Positions 24,969 to 34,555 are shown, numbered from the stretch's first letter. The stretch is 64,000 nucleotides of DNA from Oscillatoria princeps RMCB-10 (GCA_019359235.1 JAHHHT010000014.1:1-64000); one strand, 5' to 3'. The notes: generated by a model not told the origin, from the letters alone. Numbers and translations are program-made.

Positions 24969-25288
24969 TTGCTCGCTCCCGAGCTGCAGCTTCCGCAGTA
25001 GCAGGAAATATAGCGTTTTTCATATTAGCGAGGTACTGAGAAACCCGGTAGGGGCGGTCTCCGTGTGCCGCACCGCCCCTACGCTCATCGGGTTTATGGG
25101 CCATTCTCGCTCCCAGGCTCTGCCTGGGAGCGCAGTAAAGGAGGCTCTGCCTCCGCAGTACCTAGAATAAAAAGGAAAATAGAAGCAAGAGTTGCGAAGT
25201 ATAAACGAGGCAGAGCCTCTTATTTCTCGTTCCCAGCCTGTAGGGGCGGGCCCCCGTGCCCGCCCCGGAACGAGGGGAAAATCAGCTC
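24969..25288. repeat. Nested intergenic repeats
   Basis: A truncated family-3 element (about 25012-25094) whose AAACCCGG palindrome is interrupted by a GTAGGGGCGGTC/ACCGCCCCTAC hairpin, followed by CCCAGGCTCTGCCTGGGAGC and AGGGGCGGGCCCCCGTGCCC repeats. No gene is seen. Confidence 0.75.
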
Positions 25289-25681
25289 TCAATTTTGCGG
25301 TGCCGGTGGGGTTGCCGGCGGCTCACTGGGCGCGGCTTGCGGTTGCGCTTGCTGCATGCGTTTCAGTTGCTGAGTCCGGAAATCATCGGCAGCAGAATTC
25401 AGGTTTTGCCGCTGTTCGGCAGTGAATTCATTAATATTGGTAAGAGTGCCCATTTGAGATCTGTGAATGATATCATACATGTTGAGCTGCCCACTTTCTA
25501 AACCTGAGAAAGAGTCCCGCTCATTGGGGGAGGGACAGCCCTGAAGTGTTTGAGCGTCACTGCAAGCTTGAGCGAAGCTGGCTTGAGGCAGCGCCAAGGG
25601 AGCGACTCCGATTGCGGCTAGGGCTGCCAGAATCAGCCCGTGGCGGGACTTGGCTGGTGCGGGTGAGTTTTTGCTTTGCAT
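25289..25681 (-). CDS. Small exported protein of unknown function
   Basis: 130 residues. Positively charged N-terminus, then a hydrophobic stretch LILAALAAIGVAPLALP with a likely signal-peptidase site after ASFAQA. The mature part has one cysteine pair (ACSDAQTLQGCPSP), a central FSGLESGQLNMYDIIHRSQMG and a C-terminal tail rich in Gln, Pro and Ala. It is likely periplasmic. I do not recognise the family with certainty. It lies 92 bp after the permease gene on the same strand. Confidence 0.72.
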   Translation of the reverse strand: MQSKNSPAPAKSRHGLILAALAAIGVAPLALPQASFAQACSDAQTLQGCPSPNERDSFSGLESGQLNMYDIIHRSQMGTLTNINEFTAEQRQNLNSAADDFRTQQLKRMQQAQPQAAPSEPPATPPAPQN

Positions 25682-25773
25682 AGTTATTGCTTAAATTTTC
25701 TAGTTTACAGACGATTTTACTCCCAAAAGGTGCGCCGGTGCGGGGGCGAACGGCGGTTCGCCCCTGGGAAGTT

Positions 25774-26664
25774 TTAAGCAAAAGTGCGGCGGAGCAGGGG
25801 TTGAATGCTCAAGAGGGCGACGGCATCGAAACCGGCAAGCACCAGCAGGGCACCGGCAAAGGTGATATCGCCCCAAGGTGCCTGCATGACTGTGCTGCTG
25901 AGCGCCCAGTCGCTGTGCAGGTAGAGGTAGCGAATCGGCTCAATGGCGTAGCTGAGGGGATTCAGACTCGCCACGACTTGCAGCCATTTGGGCATGAAGG
26001 AGAGGGGGGCGAGAGCGGTGCTGGCGAACAGCAGGGGGAGGTTGGTAACAAAAATCACCGCAATCAGTTCGATGTGTCCGGGAAGGGCAAAGGCTAGACC
26101 CAAACTCACGCCGGTGACGCCCAAGACGAGGAGGAAGATAATTAGGGCGATCGCGCCCAGTCCCACCGGCCCGGGCAGCCCGGCACCCAAAAAAGCGCTG
26201 GCAGTGATAATGACTGCTGTTTGGATAAAGCTTAAGGTAACGATAAAGATTGCGGAGGCGACGACAATGGAATACCGGGAAGCCAGGGGAGCGACGAGCA
26301 GCCGGTTGAGAAAGCCAAATTCCCGGTCAAACATCACCGGCAAGCCGGCATTGAGTGCGCCGGCAAAAGCGGTGAACACAATCACACCGGCACCGAGGAA
26401 TTGCCCGTAATTCTGGGTTTCACCGAATAAGCCTGCCGGTGCGTTTTGAAACAGGGCACCAAACAGGATTAACCACATCAGGGGCTGGACAATCCCGGCG
26501 ATTAGGGTGGAAGGGCGTCGCTGCAGCTGGATGAACAGGCGGCGGGTTAGCGCCAAGGTTTCTTGGACAAATTCCCCCAGGACGCTGGTTGTGGCCTCTG
26601 CCGGCTGGCCCGAAGCCGCTGGCCAGCTGATATTGGGTTTGGCAGGCGTTACAGTGCGACTCAT
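25774..26664 (-). CDS. ABC-2 type transporter permease (DrrB-like)
   Basis: 296 residues from ATG 26664, preceded by GAGGAG. About six hydrophobic segments and the ABC-2 signature region (LNPLSYAIEPIRYLYLH) are visible, along with VMFDREFGFLNRLLVAPLASR, typical of DrrB/NodJ-type permeases for lipid or drug export. Its ATPase partner normally lies next to it; the only candidate here is the DrrA-type gene at 39589-40608, same strand, with about 13 kb of other genes between. An upstream ATG at 26727 is rejected for lack of a ribosome site. Confidence 0.88.
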   Translation of the reverse strand: MSRTVTPAKPNISWPAASGQPAEATTSVLGEFVQETLALTRRLFIQLQRRPSTLIAGIVQPLMWLILFGALFQNAPAGLFGETQNYGQFLGAGVIVFTAFAGALNAGLPVMFDREFGFLNRLLVAPLASRYSIVVASAIFIVTLSFIQTAVIITASAFLGAGLPGPVGLGAIALIIFLLVLGVTGVSLGLAFALPGHIELIAVIFVTNLPLLFASTALAPLSFMPKWLQVVASLNPLSYAIEPIRYLYLHSDWALSSTVMQAPWGDITFAGALLVLAGFDAVALLSIQPLLRRTFA

Positions 26665-26870
26665 CTCAATCTCCTCAAAGAGCTCAAAGAGTGACAGGCG
26701 AGGGCGGGCAGCGCCCACCCCCCTCACCGATCCTAGTTTACAAATCGAAATAATATCAATTACGGTTGAAAAGGTTGCGCTAAAACCTGCCGGTGGGGTG
26801 AGTTCCGATCTGCAGAACGCAGCGATTTAGCTGACTTGTAGAGACGCGATAAATCGCGTCTTTCTCGCAA

Positions 26871-27845
26871 TTAGCTGCGAGCGTGCCCCCCTGTAGGGGC
26901 GGGCTCACCCAAAATTGAAGCCACACAGCCGACAATACTTGTAAACCGGCCCCCCCAATGCTGCGCCTGCGGAGTCAGTCCCACCCATTCGTAGAGTTCG
27001 CCCAGCATCCGCTGAACTGCCGCTGTTTTGCTGTTCAAAGCTTCCAGAGTTTCTATCGCCTCGGCAATCAAGTTGTGGGCTCGGTACAAATCGGCGGTAG
27101 CCAAAGCTTTCTCCTCCTCAGACCACTGCTGCTGACTCAGAGCGGCTGCCTTGTCCCGCACGGCGCGAGCGGTTTGTTCGTCAAGCAGCCAGAATGTCGC
27201 GTAGTCCTGCCTCTCCCCCTCACCGCTGCCGGACTGGACAATCAGTTGGTAGGTGACACCCGGTTTCAGGGGCGATCCAGAATAGGTAATTTCAGCGGCG
27301 CTGACTGTCTTTTCCCATCTCATGCCATCCTCGCCCCTAATTAGAACCGTATAACTGGACTCACCGCGCACATCATTCCAGCGCAGCTGTGGCTGGTTAT
27401 TGAGCAGCGCCGTTTGGCGGGGGCTGATAATGTAGGGAGAGCTCTCATCTGGACCCGGCCCGCGAGTCAGTGGCTGCTGCGGATTTATCGGGTTTTCTGG
27501 CTGACAGCCATTGGTGACGCCGGACAAACCGTCTGGCAGTGTCCAAGTCTCCCCATTACTGGCGCACTGGACAGTAGCTTTTGCCCCCCTGGCAACTTTC
27601 AGAAGATCCCCTGGATAGAGTTCCATATTAGCAGTCACCCGGCGGGAATTTCGCTCCCCAACGCGCATCAGCTGCACTTCGCCCTTGACTTCCACCAGCC
27701 GGTATCCCCCCGTCGCCGCCCGGGCGGGAGGAATAGCTTGTGCGGCTGCTGCGGTGAGAGCCGGCGGATCTTGGGTGCCGGTTCCCCAGCTCACCGCCAA
27801 GAGCATCACGGTGAGGGCGATTGCTATCGGGAATTGACGTTTCAT
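26871..27845 (-). CDS. Exported FecR-like protein, third gene of NB-ARC/kinase operon
   Basis: 324 residues. An N-terminal signal peptide (FPIAIALTVMLLAVSW) is followed by a FecR-like or SH3-like domain (YRLVEVKGEVQLMRVGERNSRRVTA, then GDLLKVARGAKATVQC), a fibronectin-like segment (TALLNNQPQLRWNDVRGESSYTVLIRG) and a helical C-terminal part. The layout is typical of cyanobacterial proteins encoded after Ser/Thr kinases or CHAT proteins. Its ATG overlaps the kinase stop (ATGA, 27842-27845), so the two are translationally coupled. The C-terminal GEPAPTGGHARS is encoded by an intergenic repeat with GTAGGGGCGGG, a sign of end replacement. Confidence 0.75.
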   Translation of the reverse strand: MKRQFPIAIALTVMLLAVSWGTGTQDPPALTAAAAQAIPPARAATGGYRLVEVKGEVQLMRVGERNSRRVTANMELYPGDLLKVARGAKATVQCASNGETWTLPDGLSGVTNGCQPENPINPQQPLTRGPGPDESSPYIISPRQTALLNNQPQLRWNDVRGESSYTVLIRGEDGMRWEKTVSAAEITYSGSPLKPGVTYQLIVQSGSGEGERQDYATFWLLDEQTARAVRDKAAALSQQQWSEEEKALATADLYRAHNLIAEAIETLEALNSKTAAVQRMLGELYEWVGLTPQAQHWGGRFTSIVGCVASILGEPAPTGGHARS

Positions 27846-29629
27846 TGTCCCTCTCCTTTGGCGTTCAAGCGAGCGCGTGCCATGTCAATCCAGGCTGCTT
27901 CATCAGGGTTGTATCTAGAAGCATATCTTAGACAATTTTCCCACTCTCCCAGTGCGTCTTTCGGTTTGTTTTCCCTTTCCAGAACTTGTGCTAGCAGACA
28001 GTAAGCCGGGGCGCGGTCGCCTTTCAGTTCAATTGCCTTTCGCAGCGTCTCCTCAGCTTCAAAGTAGCGTCTTTGACCGAGCTTGGCCCAGCCCAGATTC
28101 TTGAGCGTGGCGTATTGCGTGCCCGGATCTTTGGCCACCTGCTTTCCTTGTGACAGCAGCTCGGCGGCGGCGTCAAAGTCTTGCTGGAGAATGCGCAAGC
28201 GAGCCAGGTTGTTATAAGCAGCCGGCAAGCCGTTCCGCGCCGCCTGTCGGTAAGCCTCACCGGCACACTGCCAGTCTTGCCGGTCTTCGCAGAGAATTCC
28301 CAGGTTGAAGTGAGCGATCGCTAAGTTAGGTTGCAGTGCGATCGCCTTTTCGTACTCGCTGCGAGCGCACTCCCCATCTTGCCGGTTTTGGCAAAGAAAT
28401 CCCAGGGCGTTGTGAACTTCCGCATAGTTCGGATTAAATTTCAGCGCCTGCTTGTAGTTTGCTTCCGCCTCCTCCCACTGACGAGCTAAGTGATTTTCCA
28501 GCCCGCGACTGTAATAATATACTGCCAAAGCGATCCGCACCCCCCAAAAGCCCGATAACCCTATCAATAATAACACCGCCGCCGCCAGCCACCGAGGAGG
28601 TTTTCTATCATGTCTGGGGGCATGGGAATTGTTAATTTTTCTCCCCCGCTCCCCTGCGCCATAGCTCCCTTGCTCCCCTGACGAGTCAGATGCAGCCGCA
28701 ACTGATATCACCGGCTCCCCCCTGTTCGCTCGCACCTGTTCCAGGCGCTGCAGTTTTAAGCGCTGTAAGAGCAGCGGCGCGGAAGCGGGGCGCTTCCCTG
28801 GAAAAGGTGCCATCATGTCATCAATTAAGTTAGCCAAATCTGGCGAAACATCAGGAGCGCTATCTCGCCAAATCAACTCGCCATTTTGAGGGTTTTCGGA
28901 CAGTTCAACCGGGTGTGATCCGGTGAGTAAATGAACAAAAGTGCGGCCCAGTGCGAAGAAATCAGATTGCGGCACAGCTTTGCCAGTGGCTTGCTCTGGC
29001 GGCGTGTAGCCCGCAGAAATAATGCCGGTTATTTGGCGGTTGCTTCCCACTTTCGCCAGGTAAGTTCCTGTTACCTCCCTGACTGTGCCAAAATCAATAA
29101 GCACCAGCTTGCCGCTGGGAGCAAGCATGATGTTAGATGGCTTAATATCCCGGTGAAACAAATCTTTTTCATGCACCAATTTGATAATTTCTGCAAGCTG
29201 TATCAACCAATCCAGCGCCAGCGTTTGAGTAACCGTGCCGCCCTTAGCTAGCCACTGCTCAAGATTTTCTCCCTCAATTTTCTGCATCACCAAGCAGTGC
29301 AATGGCTTGGCTGCTTTGCCAGGGCAAACGGTGAAATACCCGTCCGCTTCGACTTGGGGAATCCCCGGATGCTTCAGCTGCTGCAACACTCGCGCTTCTC
29401 GCTCAAACATCTGGCTCAACTTGGGGCGCTTCAAAACTTTTAGGACTTTGGATGCGCCCGCGTCGTCGATTTCAAAAATTTCCGTTGGAGAGAATTCGTC
29501 TAATTCGCGCAGGGGTTTTACCAGCCGGTAGCGGTTATTGACAAGCAGGGGGGTTCCGCAACTCTGGCAGTTGGCCAGATTGTCAGGATTTTGCCTGTTG
29601 GGGCATCTGGGATTGATACAGTAGCTCAC
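27842..29629 (-). CDS. Ser/Thr protein kinase with TPR repeats
   Basis: 595 residues, GTG start at 29629 immediately after the NB-ARC stop. N-terminal zinc-ribbon-like cysteines (YCINPRCPN and CQSCGTP), then a Hanks-type kinase with HRDIKPSN and LIDFGTV motifs, a membrane segment at about residues 346-366 (WLAAAVLLLIGLSGFWGV) and a C-terminal run of TPRs (AEANYKQALKFNPNYAEVHNALG). The glycine loop is degenerate: KPLRELDEFSPTEIFEI instead of GxGxFG, so ATP binding may be weak or atypical. It is likely membrane-anchored with the TPRs on the far side. Confidence 0.88.
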   Translation of the reverse strand: MSYCINPRCPNRQNPDNLANCQSCGTPLLVNNRYRLVKPLRELDEFSPTEIFEIDDAGASKVLKVLKRPKLSQMFEREARVLQQLKHPGIPQVEADGYFTVCPGKAAKPLHCLVMQKIEGENLEQWLAKGGTVTQTLALDWLIQLAEIIKLVHEKDLFHRDIKPSNIMLAPSGKLVLIDFGTVREVTGTYLAKVGSNRQITGIISAGYTPPEQATGKAVPQSDFFALGRTFVHLLTGSHPVELSENPQNGELIWRDSAPDVSPDLANLIDDMMAPFPGKRPASAPLLLQRLKLQRLEQVRANRGEPVISVAAASDSSGEQGSYGAGERGRKINNSHAPRHDRKPPRWLAAAVLLLIGLSGFWGVRIALAVYYYSRGLENHLARQWEEAEANYKQALKFNPNYAEVHNALGFLCQNRQDGECARSEYEKAIALQPNLAIAHFNLGILCEDRQDWQCAGEAYRQAARNGLPAAYNNLARLRILQQDFDAAAELLSQGKQVAKDPGTQYATLKNLGWAKLGQRRYFEAEETLRKAIELKGDRAPAYCLLAQVLERENKPKDALGEWENCLRYASRYNPDEAAWIDMARARLNAKGEGQ

Positions 29630-30886
29630 TTATTCTAGTTCAGGAGTTCCCAAACTGGTGACATATTCCATGACAACTGGCTGCAGGGTGAACCCGCCCG
29701 CACTTTTTTCAATGAGAGAGCGCCCTACTAAAGATGCCAGGGCATTGGCTAATTCAACGGGTGAGCCGCCTGATAAGGTATCCTGCAATTCGCTCAGCGA
29801 TACCGGCTCCTTTTCAAGAGCCATCTGGTACATGATTTCTGTTTCTAAGTGGGAAATACGCTCAAAATGAACTTCAATAAAGTCGCTGATATCGCGAGTT
29901 ACTTGGGTGGTTCCCATCTTCAAAAAGTCACCTACTTTTCCGTCAAAGGCTTCTTGAATCAAAGCAGACACAATTTTTAGCATGAATGGATTGCCCCGAT
30001 AGATGTTAATCAGGGTGCCCCACTTATCCGGCTGGGCCAAGCGCTTTTCCTTCAATATTTCCCTGGCGTCATCCCCCAAACCTTGCAGCTGGCAGGAGCG
30101 AACGGGTAAGGTTTCTCCTTCTAATAAGGCAACTTCTCGGAGTTTTTCCCGACTGGTTAGGAACAAACAGCTCTGGTGGGGTGTTTCTGCAACTCGTTTC
30201 AAGAGTTCGCCATAGACTTTGTAGCCGTCTCGATAGTGCCCTACGAAATCACCGCTGCTGAGAATCGCTTCCATGTTATCCAGTACCAGCAGACAGCGGT
30301 AGCGGCGCAAGCACTCAATCAGGCGGGAGATGCTTTCGCCGATATCTGCCGGCTTGTCAGCGGCGGACTGGTAAGAAAGAAATTCCAGCCAGTCTGCTAG
30401 GAGTTCTTCCAGCGGTGGGGCTTGGTGCAGCGAACGCCAGATGATACAGTCAAAGTTATTTTGAACCTCTTGGGCTAATTTTACCGACAGCGCGGTTTTG
30501 CCGATGCCACCCATTCCTAACAGCGCCACTAGGCGGCAATTGTCTTCCACCAGCCATTGCTTGAGAGCCGTCAGTTCGCCGGTGCGTCCGTAGAAAACAG
30601 CCACATCCGGCGCTTCCCCCCAGTCGGTGTGCGCTTCTATCTGGGGGTGATGGTCAACAATATGTTTCCAGTCAGTCACCCCCACCGCTTGACAAATACT
30701 GATAAAAGCCTCTTGCCGAATCGGTATGCGCCGCCAAAACCGCTTCAAGGTGGCCTCCGCAGTCTGGGCGGCGTGACACCAAGCAATCGCCGTCTTTTTC
30801 CAGCCTTTCTTTTTTCTGGCCTCATCCACGATTTCTAACCCCTTTGCAGAGGCACTGAGGACAGTCGCCCTCAAACGATTGGTCAT
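29630..30886 (-). CDS. NB-ARC/STAND ATPase
   Basis: 418 residues from ATG 30886 (AGGGGATTACGTT precedes). N-terminal helix-turn-helix-like segment (about 25-75: AQTAEATLKRFWRRIPIRQEAF), P-loop GMGGIGKT (124-131), Walker B CLLVLDNMEAIL, sensor FLTSREKL and a winged-helix-like C-terminal part. No sensor repeats (WD40, TPR) follow, unlike larger STAND proteins. The stop TAA is followed at once by the GTG of the kinase gene, so kinase and ATPase are made together. An in-frame upstream ATG at 31096 would add a stretch encoded by 12-bp repeats (AQFAAQFA); judged spurious. Confidence 0.85.
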   Translation of the reverse strand: MTNRLRATVLSASAKGLEIVDEARKKKGWKKTAIAWCHAAQTAEATLKRFWRRIPIRQEAFISICQAVGVTDWKHIVDHHPQIEAHTDWGEAPDVAVFYGRTGELTALKQWLVEDNCRLVALLGMGGIGKTALSVKLAQEVQNNFDCIIWRSLHQAPPLEELLADWLEFLSYQSAADKPADIGESISRLIECLRRYRCLLVLDNMEAILSSGDFVGHYRDGYKVYGELLKRVAETPHQSCLFLTSREKLREVALLEGETLPVRSCQLQGLGDDAREILKEKRLAQPDKWGTLINIYRGNPFMLKIVSALIQEAFDGKVGDFLKMGTTQVTRDISDFIEVHFERISHLETEIMYQMALEKEPVSLSELQDTLSGGSPVELANALASLVGRSLIEKSAGGFTLQPVVMEYVTSLGTPELE

Positions 30887-31310
30887 AACGTAATCCCCTA
30901 GTGGGCTTTTTTCTAACTTATCAAGTTTGTTTCGGGGGAATAGCTCATCTCCCCAAAACAGGTGAGCCGCAAACTGAGCCGCAAACTGAGCCGCAAACTG
31001 AGCCGCAAACTGAGCCGCAAACTGAGCCGTCAACTGAGCCGTCAACTGAGCCGAAAGATGAGCCACTTCACCTCCAATGCAGAAGCCATGATACACACAT
31101 AAACAAGCTCAGTCAGGGCCAATGCCGGCGGCGCGAACTAGATCCCGCGCGGTTCGTCTTTCCCACAGGGGGCGTTGCTTTCAGCTTAGCGCTGGCCCGC
31201 GCTACAGGAAAAGTCCAGCCGAGCCATCAGGGACACCCCCCATCCCATCCAAAATGCTTTGACGAGGGACAACTTAGATGCTGGGCAATTTATTATCTTT
31301 AAGAGAAAAA
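30887..31310. other. Divergent promoter region NB-ARC / DUF4347
   Basis: Contains the 12-bp array (30963-31068) and 240 bp of unique sequence in front of the DUF4347 start. No gene is supported: the frames crossing the array stay open only because of the period of 12. Confidence 0.65.
30963..31068. repeat. 12-bp tandem repeat array (about 9 units)
   Basis: Units TGAGCCGCAAAC (five), TGAGCCGTCAAC (two), TGAGCCGAAAGA and a partial TGAGCCACTT. They lie between the divergent NB-ARC and DUF4347 genes. A second array with the same core is at 34789-34848, again before a DUF4347 gene. Regular spacing near one helical turn fits a protein-binding iteron array; this is inference. Confidence 0.9.
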
Positions 31311-32837
31311 ATGGCAAATATGAACAGCACGGGCAGTATTTTCTTCATTGACTCCGCTATCGAGGACTTTGAGAGCCTAGTTGCCGGTGTAATTCCGGAG
31401 GCGGAGGCGGTTGTTCTCGAACCGGCCAGATGCGGGGTGCAGCAAATTACTGAGGTGCTGGCAAAGCGCACCGGCATCTGCGCCATCCATATTGTCTGCG
31501 CCGGTGCCCCAGGCAGGTTGCAGCTGGGCAACACGCAGCTGAGCTTGGACAGCCTTGACCGCACGCTTTTGCAGCAGTGGGCAGATGACCCCACTGCGCC
31601 GGAGCTCCTCCTCTACGGTTGCGGTGCGGCTTGCGATCCCCCCCTGCTCCCCCAGAAAAAAGGGGAGCAACTCCCGCCTCTGGATGTCTGTTCTCCCCCC
31701 CGCCATAGACGGGGGCCTGGGGATAGCCCCTTTTCGCCCAGGGTGCCCCAGATCCCAGAGCTGGAAGCAGCCAGCACTGACACCTGCTGGAACCTCTGCA
31801 CCCCCTCCACCGGCACCGGCAATGTTCCAATCCTGTCGCTTTCTTGCCTGAAGTGCGGTCGTTCCTTGAGCCACATCGACCGTGGAACCACCCGTTACTG
31901 GACTGGCGGCGGCGATAACCGCAAGTGGAGCAACCCCCTCAACTGGTCGGGGGAGCAAGTGCCGGCACATTTCGACCGCGCCGTTTTCGACGGCACCTGC
32001 ACTGAGGATGTCCTCCTCGACATCAGCCCGCAAATCCAAAGCTTGATAGTGACCCGCGACTGCACCGGCACTTTGTGGGGTTGGAATCACCTCAAGGTTG
32101 AGGAAAATGCCCTGATCGCCGGCGGAACGGTTGAGGTCAGCCTCTCCGTTGGCGGCGATCTCACCATTGAAAATGCCACCGTTAAAAGCTACCTCTCCGT
32201 TAATGGCGATCTCACTGTTGACAGCGGAACCGTTTTGTGGTATGGTGGCAGCGTAAAAGGAAACTTCCTCCTCAAAGGGGGCGCGGTATCCTTTTCCAGT
32301 GAATTCAGCAGCTACTACATTTTCTACGGCGACTTTACCCGCACCGGCGGCACCGTTGAGGTAACCCCTATTTTCAGCTTCTGCGGAAGTAGCCCCCAGA
32401 CTTTCCACCCAGGAACGGACGGGATGGCCTTGCGGGATTTGTGCAACTTATCTGAGCTGACTCTGGCTGGGGATTGTGCCATCAAGGGCTTTTTCTCCAA
32501 CAGTGGCACTTTGACTGTTGTGACGGGAGCCACCCTGGATGTGTCGGCGGCAAATTCCTACTCCAGCACCGGCACTCTGATCGAAAATGGCACAATCGTG
32601 CACCCAACTGAGGCTGCCGGTGCGGGTGCCGGTGAGTGTGCCACCTCTCGTGCCAGCTGGCCCGGGAATGACGCCCAGAGCAGTTGGCCCGCCCTGACCG
32701 CCGGTCTGCCCAATCAAACCAGCGCTCAGCAAGACCCAGCAAAAGCGGAAGCTGCGATGGTCTGGAGCGGTGCGGGCCCGGGCAGCAACTGGAGCAACCC
32801 GCTCAACTGGTCAAGTGGCACAGTGGCGGCACAATAA
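31311..32837 (+). CDS. DUF4347 protein, damaged (insertion in N-terminal domain, short 3' end)
   Basis: About 508 residues from ATG 31311 (MANMNSTGSIFFIDSAIEDF). The DUF4347 domain reads normally to LLLYGCGA, then about 45 residues (DPPLLPQKKGEQLPPLD...) are encoded by C/G-rich intergenic-type repeats, replacing the end of the domain. A beta-helix-like region follows with alternating short strands (SLSVGGDLTIENATVKSYL). The repeat WTGGGDNRKWSNPLNWSG occurs again at the C-terminus as WSGAGPGSNWSNPLNWSSG and then stops abruptly, so the 3' part is probably lost. DUF4347 proteins are large surface or secreted proteins. The product may be non-functional. Confidence 0.75.
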   Translation: MANMNSTGSIFFIDSAIEDFESLVAGVIPEAEAVVLEPARCGVQQITEVLAKRTGICAIHIVCAGAPGRLQLGNTQLSLDSLDRTLLQQWADDPTAPELLLYGCGAACDPPLLPQKKGEQLPPLDVCSPPRHRRGPGDSPFSPRVPQIPELEAASTDTCWNLCTPSTGTGNVPILSLSCLKCGRSLSHIDRGTTRYWTGGGDNRKWSNPLNWSGEQVPAHFDRAVFDGTCTEDVLLDISPQIQSLIVTRDCTGTLWGWNHLKVEENALIAGGTVEVSLSVGGDLTIENATVKSYLSVNGDLTVDSGTVLWYGGSVKGNFLLKGGAVSFSSEFSSYYIFYGDFTRTGGTVEVTPIFSFCGSSPQTFHPGTDGMALRDLCNLSELTLAGDCAIKGFFSNSGTLTVVTGATLDVSAANSYSSTGTLIENGTIVHPTEAAGAGAGECATSRASWPGNDAQSSWPALTAGLPNQTSAQQDPAKAEAAMVWSGAGPGSNWSNPLNWSSGTVAAQ

Positions 32838-33634
32838 ACAGAAAGAGGGCGACCGCACGATCGCAATCCCAAACAAAGTGTGACAGATCGACCGCGACAA
32901 ACGCTCTTTTTTTCGCACCTCTGCGTCCTGTGCGTCTGAAGTGGTTCGTGAAATCACTACTTCTGACGCAGTTAAGGGCATGTGCCGGCACAATTCCACC
33001 ATTCTATAAGGTGTGACAGTTCAGCGGCTCTCCGCAGGCGCTCCACCGGCAGCCGGCACACCCACTCTGCCGCCAGCACCGGCATAGGGGTTTGGCCGCA
33101 CCCGACGGGCGCAGTGGAAGCCCCAACAAGCCAGCGCTACTGATTTTTTTACAGGCTTTTTTCTCAGGGGGCAGGTTTTTTTGCTGATAATGGCTGCCTT
33201 CGCCTGAAGGTGAGCAAGAGTTTTATATCATCTCCTTGAACTCCCGCACTTCTGCCTTGTCCCTCACCCCTCTCCCAGCCCACAAGGAGAGAGGGGGAGT
33301 AAAAAAACGATTAGATTTTTCCTCCTCTCTGCCCTTTTGTGGGCGATGATGGGGCCATACCAATTTGGGATTTTAGATTTTAGATTGTGGGTTAAAACAC
33401 TCGGGGTCAAGAGGGTTTCGTCGGGCGGAAAAATACTATCCCCCCCGCATTCCCAAGCTCCGCCGGGGAACGCGGTTCAGGAGGCTCTGCCTCCTTTCTT
33501 CAACAAGCAGAAGCCGAGAAAAAGCCTAAAATATTTCATATTTTAGGCTAATTTAATAAACAACTACCCTATTAATTTGTCTTAATTCGTAAACTTTAAT
33601 AGGGGGCTAACAAGACTTTTAAGGAGTAAAATAA
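32838..33634. other. Intergenic stretch between two DUF4347 genes
   Basis: No convincing gene. It contains CCCCTCTCCC/GAGAGGGGG repeats (about 33265-33297), ATTTTAGATTTTAGATT (33370s) and a CCAAGCTCCGCCGGGGAACG hairpin (about 33451-33472). The stretch near 32838-33160 may be decayed 3' sequence of the upstream gene, but no frame with similarity is seen. An AT-rich segment at 33525-33630 with AAGGAG before the next ATG is a plausible promoter and ribosome site. Confidence 0.55.
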
Positions 33635-34351
33635 ATGCTGATTAATGGCTTTAGTTTTAAAGACAAAACAGCAGGCGATCGGAATAGCGGGCGCAGGCTC
33701 GTCTTTATTGACTCAGCAGTTGAGGAGAAGGAAACTCTGATCGCCGGTGTGGCAGACGACTTTGAAGTGATTGTCCTCGACCCAGCGCAAGATGGCATAG
33801 AACAGATCAGTGACGTATTAACCAGATACGCCGAGATTGCCGCTGTCCACATTGTATGCCACGGCAGTCCGGGTTTGTTGCAGCTGGGCAGCACCCGACT
33901 GACTGCCGACAACCTCGATACTTACGCCCCAGAGTTTGCGACTTGGAAAATTGGCAAGTTGGAAACTTGGGATGAACCTTTTTTCTTGAAATTCTTATTC
34001 CCTTCCCATTCTCCTGCTATTTTCCTGTATGGGTGCGAGGTGGCAGCTGGGGAGATTGGTCAAGCTTTTGTGCGAAAGCTGAGCCGGCTGGCGGGCGTGC
34101 CGGTGGCGGCTTCTGCCCACCGGATAGGTAGCGCGGCAAAGGGGGGTTACTGGAAATTGGAGTACGCCACCGGCAAGGTTAAGGCTTCCTTGGCGTTTAA
34201 AAAGGAGGTGATGGCAGCGTACCAGGGCGTTTTTGGCGGTGCGGTAAAGTGCGTTCCGCTCTCAAGGGCCCACTTCTGTGGAGTAGGGGCGGGGCGGGTT
34301 TTGGGGGCGCGTTTAGTACAATCTTTCCTGGGTGTGCAAATATCTCTCTAG
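33635..34351 (+). pseudogene. DUF4347 gene truncated after the N-terminal domain
   Basis: The first about 200 residues (FIDSAVEEKETLIAGVADDF ... KKEVMAAYQGVF) match the giant gene at 34988, which at this point continues [12 protein letters not shown]. Here the reading runs instead into a GTAGGGGCGGG repeat and ends after about 35 unrelated residues. The DUF4347 domain itself is complete with [13 protein letters not shown] and [11 protein letters not shown]. All later domains are absent. Probably the remains of a tandem duplicate. Confidence 0.82.
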
Positions 34352-34555
34352 AACCCGCCCCTACAAATCTTTGCCACCAGCAGATATCTGGGGTAAACCC
34401 GCCCCTGCTATCGGTTCTGCACCCTCCCCCCAATGCCCAAATCCCTTTGGGCGCATCCCGTTAAAGTCAATCTCCGTGGGGGTGGGGTGCGGTAGAGGGG
34501 GAGTCGGTTTCGCACCCTGCGAGCTATTGCGGGCGAATACCGGCACCCCTGCGAA

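Noticed and set aside
30887-31096. N-terminal extension of the NB-ARC protein with AQFAAQFA repeats
   Set aside because: Encoded by the 12-bp array; the ATG at 30886 has a good ribosome site and starts at the conserved part.
30901-31302. Plus-strand frame with EPQTEPQT repeats
   Set aside because: Product of the 12-bp array read in another frame; no homology and it overlaps the likely promoter region.
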